Assembly: GCA_021773555.1 (NCBI GenBank)
Contig: JAJFKA010000006.1
Coordinates: 1-33,840 of the forward strand
Source of the DNA: Gammaproteobacteria bacterium
GTDB lineage: Bacteria; Pseudomonadota; Gammaproteobacteria; Pseudomonadales; Azotimanducaceae
DNA: 33,840 nucleotides
Reading direction: 5' to 3'
Shown: positions 22,934 through 31,124 of the stretch, piece after piece
Numbering within the stretch: position 1 is the stretch's first letter
How the letters are laid out: each line of letters begins with the position of its first letter
Program-made: the position numbers and the translations under genes
Notes under the pieces: model-generated
Told to the model about the DNA's origin: nothing
The model's database searches: none
What the model saw: the letters and a program-made list of their open reading frames with translations, nothing else

Positions 22934-23926
22934 ATGAGTGACCAGACAACTCAGCCTGATAATTCAACCCAGGGTGAATTCAGATATATCGCCAGTACCA
23001 TCTCGTCATCATTGTTTCGAAACAACCAGGTGATGATTGAACGTGATGCTGACGGCAACACGAAGTCATCTCGAGGGGTGGTTTTGGAGGCTGTTACCTT
23101 ACCTGTCCTTAACGCTCGAAATTCGCCTGACCGACAACCCTGCTGCGAGAAAAATGGATTTGAACTTATCCATGCTCCGCTTGCCGATGGCACCCTGGAC
23201 TTGCGCGATCACCCGGCTGTTGTGCAGCATTACTACGCGCAGTGTGAAAAGCTCGTCAGCAAAATCACCGGCGCGCAGGCCTACGCGTTTGATCACAATG
23301 TGCGATCTGCGAGCGGCAAGAAAAGCGGCGAACGAGTAGCAGGGGGGCAGAACGTGCAGGGACCCGCCCATCTTGTGCATGGGGACTACACGTTGCGGTC
23401 GGGACCAGAAAGGTTCCGGCAACTGGCTCAGCCTCCAGCTGGAAACGATACCTTGAAAGGATTTCTGCCTGATCAAACTGCCTTGATTCCTGACGAGGTA
23501 GTCCGGAAGACGATGGCGTCCGGTAAACGGTTTGCGATCATCAATGTCTGGCGCAACATATCAGATGATCCCGTGGTGACGCACCCCGTCGCCCTGTGTG
23601 ATGCACAAACCGTGGAACCTGATGAGCTTGTAGTGTTCGAGATCCATTACGCAGACCGCATTGGCGAGAACTATTTCTCCAAATATTCTCCACAGCACAC
23701 AATGTACTATTACCCTGAAATGACCCGTGACGAGGTGCTGCTGATCAAACAATGGGATTCTGCCGGTCCGCTGGCGCGATCAAACGGAAGACTGCCGGAT
23801 TCTCACGAGCCAGATGCGCCCTGTACCTTCAGCTTTCACAGTGCGTTTGTTGATCCCACCGTTAAACCAGGTTCAGCGGACCGCTGGAGTATCGAAGTAC
23901 GCTGTATGGTTGTTTATGAAGACTAG
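22934..23926 (+). CDS. CmcJ/NvfI-type oxygenase (non-heme iron, 2-oxoglutarate-like)
   Basis: This 330-residue protein matches the CmcJ/NvfI/AsaB family, whose best known bacterial member acts in cephamycin 7-methoxylation. Family landmarks are FDHNVR (119-124), H149-x-D151 in VHGDYT, NVWR (204-207), YYPEMTRDEVLLIKQWDS (259-276), and SFHSAFVDP with His302 followed by RWSIEVR with Arg323. His149, Asp151 and His302 could be the iron triad, with Arg binding the cosubstrate; this is an inference. It stands alone, 50 bp convergent with the following SDR. No beta-lactam biosynthesis genes are nearby, so the substrate is open. Confidence 0.8.
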   Translation: MSDQTTQPDNSTQGEFRYIASTISSSLFRNNQVMIERDADGNTKSSRGVVLEAVTLPVLNARNSPDRQPCCEKNGFELIHAPLADGTLDLRDHPAVVQHYYAQCEKLVSKITGAQAYAFDHNVRSASGKKSGERVAGGQNVQGPAHLVHGDYTLRSGPERFRQLAQPPAGNDTLKGFLPDQTALIPDEVVRKTMASGKRFAIINVWRNISDDPVVTHPVALCDAQTVEPDELVVFEIHYADRIGENYFSKYSPQHTMYYYPEMTRDEVLLIKQWDSAGPLARSNGRLPDSHEPDAPCTFSFHSAFVDPTVKPGSADRWSIEVRCMVVYED

Positions 23927-23976
23927 CAGCCTCCTCCCCTGGTTCGAAGTAAGGCAATGAACCCTTCTACCGATCA

Positions 23977-24801
23977 TCAGACTCTTCCCTCAGTCGCGTC
24001 ATCACCAAACAGCATTCTGGAAAATGGCTCGACATTCGGGCCGCGACGCAGATGGTGTCCGCCATCCACGCTCAGTACAACACCGGTTATCCAACTCGCT
24101 TCCGGACTGCACAGGAATTGTACTGCCTCGCTTATGTCCTCCGGCCTGCCGTGTCGCGACAGCGGCATGCAATCCATATAATCCTCATAGACAACCTCGG
24201 TGGTCATGAGACCGGAGGCTAGTTCCGTGTCCACCAGACCAGGGCAAACACTGTTGACCCGAATGTTCGCGACACCCAGTTCATCGGCGCTGTTTCGAAC
24301 GAGCATATCGATACCTGCCTTACTGACGCAGTAGGCACCCATGAATCGATGGGTTCGCACCCCTGCGATTGAGGATATGGCACAAATCGCACCACCGCCG
24401 GACCGGGCCATCGCGACACCAGCATGTTTGATCAGATAGAAGGTGCCACTTAAATTGGTCTGCATGATTCCGTCCCAGCTTTCACTTTCCGTCAGCAGGA
24501 TGGGGCTGAGCCCACCAGTACCGGCATTCGCAACGGCGAGGTCGAGCGCTCCGTTAATAGACGCTGCCTTGACTGCATTTTTGACATCCGACTCTATGCC
24601 AGCGTCACCCACGAACCAGGATACTTTTCCGGCGTTATCAATGAGGGCCAGCTGTTCCGACGCTTTTTGCAGCTTCTCTTCATTTCGCCCCATGATCAGC
24701 ACGTTCGCACCTTCCGCAACAAACGACCTGGCGCAAGCCAGACCAATACCGCTACCGCCACCAGTAACGATCGCTGATTTACCTTTGAATTTGTCGCCCA
24801 T
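23977..24801 (-). CDS. SDR-family oxidoreductase (NADP-type)
   Basis: This is a 274-residue SDR. It has TGGGSGIG at 13-20, Arg39 after the second strand favouring NADP(H), ANAG at 91-94, catalytic Ser144 in AISSIAG, and Tyr157/Lys161 in YCVSK. ATG 24801 is preceded by GGGAG seven bases upstream. A second ATG at 24828 also has an AGGA in front and would add nine residues. The tail after the usual SDR ending (VVLSVDGGHHLRRGPNVEPF) is about 20 residues longer than average. The gene is convergent with the CmcJ-like gene, and its start lies about 190 bp from the divergent ABM gene. Confidence 0.87.
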   Translation of the reverse strand: MGDKFKGKSAIVTGGGSGIGLACARSFVAEGANVLIMGRNEEKLQKASEQLALIDNAGKVSWFVGDAGIESDVKNAVKAASINGALDLAVANAGTGGLSPILLTESESWDGIMQTNLSGTFYLIKHAGVAMARSGGGAICAISSIAGVRTHRFMGAYCVSKAGIDMLVRNSADELGVANIRVNSVCPGLVDTELASGLMTTEVVYEDYMDCMPLSRHGRPEDISEAVQFLCSPEASWITGVVLSVDGGHHLRRGPNVEPFSRMLFGDDATEGRV

Positions 24802-24994
24802 TGAGTTTCTCCCGTTTGATTGTTGCATTCACTTCCTGAGTGTTAACCTGATGACACTCTAAGCGATGAATGCCATTAACATATCAGTTACTCAATTGGT
24901 ATTCGCCTGTTGAAATTGGCTGTCGGGTATGGGCGCGCTTAGGGTTAGTATCGGCAGCGCGTTTACATTTCAATATTCAATACAGGAAGCCACC

Positions 24995-25285
24995 ATGTCC
25001 ATCCGTTTGATAATTACGCTAACATCAGCGCCCGGCCGCGGCGGTGAACTAGCGGCTTTGCTGAAAACCCGCTGCCAGGAAGTGATGGCGGAACCTGGTT
25101 GTGAGCAGTTTGAAGTTTTCCAAAGTGCGCTGGACGGTGACAAGTTAACATTGCTGGAACGCTGGGCTGATCAGGCCGCGCTTGACGTCCACGCCGAAGT
25201 AAACAGGACCCGCGCACCTATCACACAGGGGTTGATTGCCGGATCCAGTGAGCGAGAAGATTATGTCTATCACCGCACTCGCTAA
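24995..25285 (+). CDS. ABM-domain monooxygenase (quinol monooxygenase YgiN-like)
   Basis: This 96-residue single antibiotic-biosynthesis-monooxygenase domain begins MSIRLIITLTSAPGRGGEL and carries the conserved EPGCEQFEVFQSALDGDKLT and LLERWADQAALDVHAE. Proteins of this kind form ferredoxin-like dimers and oxidise quinols or polyketide phenols without cofactors. The frame is open upstream to 24929, but ATG 24995 with AGGAAG at 24984-24989 is clearly the right start. It lies 54 bp before the carotenoid-oxygenase-like gene and is probably co-transcribed with it. Confidence 0.85.
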   Translation: MSIRLIITLTSAPGRGGELAALLKTRCQEVMAEPGCEQFEVFQSALDGDKLTLLERWADQAALDVHAEVNRTRAPITQGLIAGSSEREDYVYHRTR

Positions 25286-25339
25286 TGACCCTTTTCGACA
25301 GGCAATGCTATCAGACGGGCAGGAAAATAGGAGCCATCC

Positions 25340-26797
25340 ATGAAATCAACACTCATCAGTGAAGCGAAAAGCACACTTCCACGCCACGATGATCATCCTT
25401 ATCGTACCGGACCCTGGCAGCCAAACATGCGTGAGTATGATGTCATCGAACCGGTAGTTAACGGTGTAATACCTGCTGATTTAAATGGCGTTTATCTTCG
25501 CAATACCGAAAACCCAGTGCACGATTCACTGGGTCGTTACCATCCATTTGACGGCGACGGTATGCTGCATTCCCTTTGTTTTGAGAATGGTCGGTGCGAG
25601 TACCGTAATCGATTTATATTGACCGAAGGGCTTGCGGCGGAAAATAAAGCAGGCGGGCCCTTGTGGGCTGGCCTACGTGAACGTCCGGAAAAATCTTTAC
25701 GCGATGGTTGGGGTGCACGCACGCGATTAAAGGATTCCTCGAGCACTGATGTGGTTGTGCATGGCGGTATTGCGGCCACCAGTTTCTACCAGTGCGGCGA
25801 TATTTATGAACATGATCCGAGGACCCTGCAACCTCTGGGTAAAGCGTCGTGGACGCAGGACTTAACGCCGGGTTGGGGCGTTTCAGCGCATACAAAGGTG
25901 GATGAGGCTACTGGTGAAATGTTGTTTTTTAACTATTCAACCGAAGCCCCGTATATGCATTATGGTGTTGTTGACCGGCATCGCGCACTTGTGCACTACA
26001 TACCCATTGCCTTGCCGGGACCGCGATTGCCTCATGATATGGCGTTCACGGATCACTACGCCATACTGAATGACCTGCCGCTGTTCTGGGATGCGGATGC
26101 GCTGTCGCATGGTGCCTATGCCGTTCGTTTTCACCGCTTACCGAGTCGTTTTGCCATTGTGCCGCGTCGCGGACAGCCCGAGGATGTAGTCTGGTTCGAG
26201 GCCAGGCCTGGGTATGTTTTGCACTGGATAAACGCGTATGAATCAGGTGATGAGGTGATCCTGGACGGATACCGACAGGACCCGGCGCGGGGTGTTAAAA
26301 CTAAGGGACTGCCTGCGGGACTCGCACCCTTCGAAATTCTGGACATCAACGCCATCGGTGCCCATGCCTACCGCTGGCGTTTTAATCTGAAGACAGGCGC
26401 AGTGACAGAGGGTCCGCTGGAAGAACTTTTGTCCGAATTTGGCATGATTAATCCACGAGTTGCCGGAAAACCCTATCGGTATTCCTGGGCCATGACGACA
26501 AAACCGGGTTGGTTTCTGTTTGACGGATTATTGCGACTCGATGCGCAAACAGGAAAGCGTCAGCACTACAAATTTCCGGAGGGCGTGTTCGCGAGTGAAA
26601 GCCCGATGGCGCCAGCGGACAATGGGATCGATGAGGATGATGGTTATGTGCTGACGTTTACCACTGATATGAATTCCGACTCATCCCAATGCCTCATTTT
26701 CGACGCACACGATATTGAGCCAGGCCCGATTGCGAGCATCGAACTCCCGCAAAGAATTTGCGTGGGTACGCACGCCTATTGGGCGGGTATGGAGTAA
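25340..26797 (+). CDS. Carotenoid cleavage dioxygenase-family protein (RPE65/CCO, lignostilbene-type)
   Basis: This 485-residue protein has the full seven-bladed CCO length. All four iron-binding histidines can be placed: His184 in SAHTKVD, His232 in LPHDMAFTDHY, His295 in VLHWINAYE and His478 in VGTHAYWAG. The opening GVYLRNTENPVHDSLGRYHP and FDGDGMLHSL is the family N terminus. These enzymes split a C=C bond in carotenoids, apocarotenoids, stilbenes or phenylpropenes using Fe(II) and O2. AGGAG six bases before the ATG supports the start. With the ABM gene immediately upstream, an aromatic (stilbenoid) substrate is as likely as a carotenoid. Confidence 0.92.
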   Translation: MKSTLISEAKSTLPRHDDHPYRTGPWQPNMREYDVIEPVVNGVIPADLNGVYLRNTENPVHDSLGRYHPFDGDGMLHSLCFENGRCEYRNRFILTEGLAAENKAGGPLWAGLRERPEKSLRDGWGARTRLKDSSSTDVVVHGGIAATSFYQCGDIYEHDPRTLQPLGKASWTQDLTPGWGVSAHTKVDEATGEMLFFNYSTEAPYMHYGVVDRHRALVHYIPIALPGPRLPHDMAFTDHYAILNDLPLFWDADALSHGAYAVRFHRLPSRFAIVPRRGQPEDVVWFEARPGYVLHWINAYESGDEVILDGYRQDPARGVKTKGLPAGLAPFEILDINAIGAHAYRWRFNLKTGAVTEGPLEELLSEFGMINPRVAGKPYRYSWAMTTKPGWFLFDGLLRLDAQTGKRQHYKFPEGVFASESPMAPADNGIDEDDGYVLTFTTDMNSDSSQCLIFDAHDIEPGPIASIELPQRICVGTHAYWAGME

Positions 26798-26882
26798 TGT
26801 GATACCGGGGTCTGCACACTACCCGTCAGCGACAGAAAAGTTAAGCTAATGCGGACTCGACAGGCTTATGAATGCTTCAAGC

Positions 26883-27398
26883 CTAGGGCTCATCGAACCT
26901 GCGATCATCGCTGCGACGCTTCAGGTTCCGCACGCGGGAGTGAACACCACGGCCGAGCGCCCGGGTACGCTCTTCAAGCATATCCACGCCATAGAGGATA
27001 GCCACGACGAGGAGTGACAGTTTAATCGCTGGAAGCAGGTATCCGGTTGCAATCATCACCCCTATCGAGGCCAGCACCCATATCGAGGCGGCTGAGGTAA
27101 CACCGACGATCGCACCATCCTTGGACAACATGACACCGGCCCCTAGAAATCCTATGCCGGTAATCACCTGACCAATCACCCGGGAAGGATCCACGGAGTC
27201 GCTCGTAAACTGGTATGACGTCGCGAGAAAAACATAAGTTCCCAGGGTAATCAGCGATGCCGTGCGAATGCCGACCGGCTTGCCCCTGACCTGGCGCTCA
27301 AGCCCCACAATCGTGCCACAGAATATCGCGGTACCAATCGACGGCCAGTCATAAGGTGCGACCGACAACACACTCATCCAATCCATTTCCACCCCCAT
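26883..27398 (-). CDS. MgtC/SapB-family membrane protein
   Basis: This 171-residue protein has the MgtC/SapB domain. GTIVGLERQVRGKPVGIRTA contains the conserved Glu-Arg and Gly-x-Arg-Thr. TGIGFLGAGVMLSKDG is the most conserved segment, and there are about four to five hydrophobic helices. It lacks the C-terminal ACT-like domain of full-length MgtC and so is SapB-like in length. Family members are linked to Mg2+ stress, intramacrophage survival and ATP synthase inhibition, but many short ones are uncharacterised. Three in-frame ATGs (residues 1, 5, 8) make the start uncertain. Its upstream region holds the opposed repeat cluster. Confidence 0.85.
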   Translation of the reverse strand: MGVEMDWMSVLSVAPYDWPSIGTAIFCGTIVGLERQVRGKPVGIRTASLITLGTYVFLATSYQFTSDSVDPSRVIGQVITGIGFLGAGVMLSKDGAIVGVTSAASIWVLASIGVMIATGYLLPAIKLSLLVVAILYGVDMLEERTRALGRGVHSRVRNLKRRSDDRRFDEP

Positions 27399-27429
27399 TC
27401 CAACCCCAGTAGCTTAGCAGGATTCCAAT

Positions 27430-27675
27430 CCAGGACACCCAGGATTTCAGCTTCCAAATTTGGGACACCCAGGATTCTAGGGCAAATTTGGGACACCCAG
27501 GATTCTCAATTCAGGACACCCAAGAAAGTTCAGGACACCGAGGGTTAGGTTCGGAATTCCTGGGTGTCCTGAATTGGAGCGCAGGGTACCCGGGAATTCC
27601 TGCGTGTCCTGAATTAGTTTGCTGCGTGTCCTGAATTGGATGGAATTGGATGAGAATTCCTGCGTGTCCTGAACT
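27430..27675. repeat. Nine-copy short repeat cluster in two opposed orientations (CAGGACACCCAGGATT type)
   Basis: Five copies read forward: 27431-27446, 27461-27476, 27489-27504, 27512-27527 and 27531-27546, with core CAGGACACCCAGGATT. Four read inverted: 27555-27575, 27595-27615, 27621-27635 and 27655-27674, with core AATTCCTGCGTGTCCTGAAT. The whole block is thus a large imperfect dyad that could fold into a long hairpin, filling the divergent gap between the MgtC and DUF2961 genes. Copies differ at a few positions and spacing is irregular, so it is neither CRISPR nor a satellite. It looks like a REP-type element family. Confidence 0.88.
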
Positions 27676-27729
27676 AGAGTGTTGAAATAGGATGAGGTAG
27701 CTGACCCGGCTGGGTGAGTGAAAATAGAA

Positions 27730-27758
27730 TTGGGATAGCTTGAAATCGATTTCATAAA
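27730..27758 (+). promoter_or_regulatory. Promoter with LacI-type operator palindrome before the DUF2961 gene
   Basis: The perfect 14-bp palindrome TGAAATCGATTTCA (27741-27754), with a central CG as in LacI/GalR-family sites, sits between a possible -35 TTGGGA (27730-27735) and -10 CATAAA (27753-27758) spaced 17 bp. A repressor bound here would block RNA polymerase. The same motif recurs before two PhyH genes. Confidence 0.6.
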
Positions 27759-27825
27759 ACTAGTGTGTCGGGTAATGGCATTCGATACACTAACTGCCGT
27801 TTCACAGATTTAAGAGGGGAAGAAC

Positions 27826-28947
27826 ATGTCGTTTTCAGGACTTGGACTGCATCTGGGTAACCTGTCGAGATTATCATCGGCAAAGTCTCGTTCTATCAGC
27901 CCTGAAAATTTTTCAGGTGAGAAAGGCAAGGGTGGCATGTCGACAGACGGTGCTGCTGCAAATGCCGCCCGTGACCTTGGGCAAGGCTGGAAGGTTTCCC
28001 CCTACATCCTCATTGATCCCGGTGACACCTTCACACTAGCCGATATCGAAGGCCCCGGGGCCATACAACAGATCTGGATGACGCTGGCACGGGGAAAGTG
28101 GCGGCATTCCATCATCCGTATCTACTGGGATGATCAGGAACAGCCTTCTGTGGAGTGTCCGACAGGTGATTTCTTTGCCAACGGCTGGGAAAAATACGCC
28201 CGGGTTGAATCACTGGCTGTGTGCGTCAATCCAGGGCGAGCATTTAACTGTTACTGGGAAATGCCGTTCCGCAAGCGTGCTCGCGTAACAATGGAAAATC
28301 TGTCGACCGAGAAGATTTCTGTCTACTATCAGATCAACTATGCACTGACAGATGTGGAGGATGACGCAGCCTACTTCCATGCCCAGTTTCGCCGCATGAA
28401 TCCGTTGCCCTACAAGGAGGATTACACCATCGTAGATGGCATCCAGGGGCGTGGACACTTTGTCGGGACCTATATGGCCTGGGGTGTCAACAACAACGGC
28501 TGGTGGGGAGAAGGGGAGATCAAGTTCTTCATGGATGGGGACGGAGAATTTCCCACGATCTGCGGCACCGGTACGGAAGACTATTTCTGTGGGGCCTACA
28601 ACTTTGATCCCGGATCGATGGAGCAGCGATTGCGAACCGGATCACCTCGTGCGCCTGGTTACCACGAGTTCAACAGCCCCTATGCGGGTTTACCGCAGGT
28701 GATCACGCCAGATGGATTGTACAGTTCCCAGCAACGATTCGGAATGTATCGCTGGCATATCATGGACCCGGTCCGGTTCGAAGAAGATTTCAGGGTCACC
28801 ATGCAGGCTCTTGGATGGCGGGTCGATACAGATATGCGATACCTGCCATTGCAGGATGACATCGCGTCCGTGGCCTACTGGTACCAGACACTGCCTACAG
28901 CACCCTTCCCGGAATTGCCGGACCGGGATTACCTTGAAGTTATTTGA
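27826..28947 (+). CDS. DUF2961 / GH172-like protein
   Basis: This 373-residue protein shows the DUF2961 pattern. Conserved pieces are SRSISPENFSGEKGKGG, GPGAIQQIWMTL, RIYWDDQEQPSVECPTGDFF, WWGEGEIKFFMDGDGEFPT and GTGTEDYFCGAYNF. Characterised members (GH172, such as difructose-anhydride synthase/hydrolase and D-arabinan-active enzymes) use two carboxylates in the last two motifs. Here Glu229 or Glu231 and Glu251 are the candidates. No signal peptide is present, so it should be cytoplasmic. AGAGGGG seven bases before ATG is a strong ribosome site. A LacI-type site upstream suggests sugar-linked control. Confidence 0.87.
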   Translation: MSFSGLGLHLGNLSRLSSAKSRSISPENFSGEKGKGGMSTDGAAANAARDLGQGWKVSPYILIDPGDTFTLADIEGPGAIQQIWMTLARGKWRHSIIRIYWDDQEQPSVECPTGDFFANGWEKYARVESLAVCVNPGRAFNCYWEMPFRKRARVTMENLSTEKISVYYQINYALTDVEDDAAYFHAQFRRMNPLPYKEDYTIVDGIQGRGHFVGTYMAWGVNNNGWWGEGEIKFFMDGDGEFPTICGTGTEDYFCGAYNFDPGSMEQRLRTGSPRAPGYHEFNSPYAGLPQVITPDGLYSSQQRFGMYRWHIMDPVRFEEDFRVTMQALGWRVDTDMRYLPLQDDIASVAYWYQTLPTAPFPELPDRDYLEVI

Positions 28948-29004
28948 CAATGTCAGGGTCAGACGTGGACGATTCGGTAATCGCTGGCATGCTGCTTACC
29001 GGTT

Positions 29005-30085
29005 TTAGGGAACGAGGACGCTCTTGGTATTGGTGCCCAGACGCATGGCTTCGAGCGCTGCATTCAGGCCCTCGGCTGTCAGGGGGTAGGTGGCTGTGAC
29101 CAGTTCGTCAATCTTCAGAGTGCCGGCCGCGTAGTGTGCGAGCAGGGTGTTGAAGTCCGCCCCTGGATCACAACCCCCGTAGAGCGGATTGATGTAGGTT
29201 TTGTCGAACTCAAACAGGCGCATATCGATAGGGACGACCTCCTCGAATCCGCTGACCGCGATGGCCATGCCTCCGTTACAGATCATTGCCAGCGGTGCGG
29301 CAGCGAGTGACGCCACGGCGCTGCATTCAAAGGCGATATCTGCACGCCGGCCCAGCAGGTTTCTGACTTCGTCTGCGGCCTGCAACAAACCCTGGTCTGC
29401 CGGGCTGGCCAGGATTGTATGGGTTGCCCCAAGCCGTTTCGCAATCTTAAGTCGTTCCGGATTCACATACCGCGACGATTGTTCTGGCGCCCCGACTGGC
29501 TGCGCCCTGGACGACAAACAAGCCTACCGCGCCTGTGCCGATGATAACGACCGACGTGTCTTTTTTAATGTTGGCAATTTTTGTTGCCGAACCGAATCCG
29601 GTCATGACGCAGCAACCGAGTAGGGCTGCAGAGGTTGGTGGGATATCCGCTTTGGCCAGGGGTACGATGGCTGCGTCTGGAACCAGTGTGTGGGTCGCCA
29701 GTGTGGCGAGACCGAAAGATGCCGGGATTGGATCGCCGCGCAACGTACGTTTTTCTTTTGGTATCTGTAATCGAGCTTCGCACAGGTTGAGTCGGCCTTG
29801 GTTGCACTGGTAGCAGTTTCGACAGGGAATCGCCCAGTTCAGCGCAACCCTGTCGCCGGGTGCGATACCCTTAACAGCGGGTCCGCAGGAAATCACGTCA
29901 CCGGCGCCCTCGTGCCCCATGACATGACTGAACCCCCGGTGAAGCAGGTCCACATCGGTATGACAGACGCCGCTTGCACGTATACGAACAAGCACTTCTC
30001 GATCACCCGGGTCGCCAAGTTTGATGTCTTCAACAGAGAAAGTTTTGGATTCTGAGGCAATCAGCGCACGCGCAATTGTCGGCAT
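29005..30085 (-). pseudogene. Zinc-dependent alcohol dehydrogenase, split by a frameshift
   Basis: The N-terminal frame (30085 down to 29447) encodes the medium-chain ADH fold. It has catalytic zinc residues in GVCHTDVDL and GHEGAGDV, the structural zinc site CRNCYQCNQGRLNLC, and the Rossmann GTGAVGLFVV. At about 29464-29470 the reading RTIVAV runs into CESGTT and stops, while the expected continuation VNPERLKIAKRLGATHTI appears in another frame down to 29005 and ends TKSVLVP. The sequence GTATGTGAAT lacks two bases relative to a likely GTAGATGTGAAT. The rest of both halves is intact, so it is a recent two-base deletion or an assembly error. The start is 6 bp after the stop of the PhyH gene. 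Confidence 0.85.
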
Positions 30086-30091
30086 GACCTG

Positions 30092-30934
30092 TTAGCGCTC
30101 GCTTAAACGTTTCGCCATCTCGTCTTGCCCGGCTTTTACCCAGGGTCGATCGTGAGGAGTAGCACGCTTCCGGGGTGCGGTCTGGAATTCGTTCGCCCAG
30201 GCTTTGCGAGTTCCGTTGGAAGGATTAGGTCCTGCATAGTGCAGCAGCCTCGGATGATGGAAGCTGGCACCACCTGCGGGGAGGACCACCGGCACGGCGT
30301 CGCTGGTGTCCAGTGGTTCGGTGACCTCGAGTACATGGATGGCTGGATCATTGGTGTAGTGTCGATGGTTCATCACATTTGAACGGTGTGATCCGGGTAG
30401 AAACCACAGGCAACCGTTTGATTCATCAACATCCTGTAAAGGTGCCCAACAGCCGAGTGCGAGATAGTCGAGGCTGACATCCCAGTAGGCTTCATCCTGG
30501 TGCCACGGTGTCACATTCGCACAACCAGGTGACTTATAGATCAGGTGTCCCCAGTTTTCGATTTCGTTGTCGGGCACCTTTAGTAGACGGGTGGCGATTC
30601 GACGTGCGTTCTTCCAAAGCGCGGTGTCGTATAGCGTCGGAAATTTCTTCTCCGGCATCAGCAACTGGCCAATCTTTGGGGTTTCCAGCGTCCCGTAGGG
30701 GCTGACCAGGTCGAACACGCCGTCCAGGAATCCGCTTCTTGGTTGTGCGAGGAACCAGTCATAAATCTGATTTAACCAGACGATTTCCTCGTCTGTTGAT
30801 ATCTGTGGGCAAACCAGGTAGCCGTTCTCCTGAAAAAAGGCGACTTCATCCTGACCGATATCAACGACGGAGTTGCTGGCAGGTGGCGGACCAAATTTGT
30901 CTGCCAGTTCCCCCTTGCTTGCCCCACTTTTCAT
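30092..30934 (-). CDS. Phytanoyl-CoA dioxygenase (PhyH) family protein
   Basis: This is a 280-residue Fe(II)/2-oxoglutarate oxygenase. The facial triad is His145-x-Asp147 in TPWHQDEAYWD and His232 in RLLHYAGPN, and Arg243 probably binds 2-oxoglutarate. Asp-rich ADKFG and a long N-terminal helix precede the fold. ATG 30934 is chosen over a TTG at 30940. Six bp separate it from the downstream (frameshifted) alcohol dehydrogenase, so the pair forms an operon: hydroxylation and then oxidation of the new alcohol is a natural sequence. A LacI-type operator lies 53 bp upstream. The substrate is unknown; many bacterial PhyH proteins hydroxylate small metabolites rather than phytanoyl-CoA. Confidence 0.88.
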   Translation of the reverse strand: MKSGASKGELADKFGPPPASNSVVDIGQDEVAFFQENGYLVCPQISTDEEIVWLNQIYDWFLAQPRSGFLDGVFDLVSPYGTLETPKIGQLLMPEKKFPTLYDTALWKNARRIATRLLKVPDNEIENWGHLIYKSPGCANVTPWHQDEAYWDVSLDYLALGCWAPLQDVDESNGCLWFLPGSHRSNVMNHRHYTNDPAIHVLEVTEPLDTSDAVPVVLPAGGASFHHPRLLHYAGPNPSNGTRKAWANEFQTAPRKRATPHDRPWVKAGQDEMAKRLSER

Positions 30935-30987
30935 AGACAAGGATCTGCTTCCTCGTGCTGCGCTGTTCCTATGATATTGTCATGGAC

Positions 30988-31001
30988 TGAAAACGATTTC
31001 A
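30988..31001. promoter_or_regulatory. LacI-type operator-like palindrome before the PhyH-ADH pair
   Basis: TGAAAACGATTTCA on the plus strand (TGAAATCGTTTTCA on the gene's strand) differs from the perfect palindrome TGAAATCGATTTCA at one position. It lies 53 bp upstream of the PhyH start. It overlaps a possible minus-strand -35 TTGAAA with a 17-bp spacer to CAATAT. A third copy is upstream of the second PhyH gene. Confidence 0.58.
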
Positions 31002-31124
31002 ACAAATTGAAATACACGAGTCAGCTTTCTCGAGGCGAGCCGACCAACATGTCGTTTTTAGCGATCAGTAGGTGCGTTCTGAGTACGCAGACCGGCGATC
31101 CGTGGGCCCACGGTTAAACGAGCA

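Noticed and set aside
27477-27755. Minus-strand open frame of 92 codons in the repeat block
   Set aside because: Its sequence is just the repeated unit translated (repeating DTQEF and GHPGIPN-like words) with no other support.
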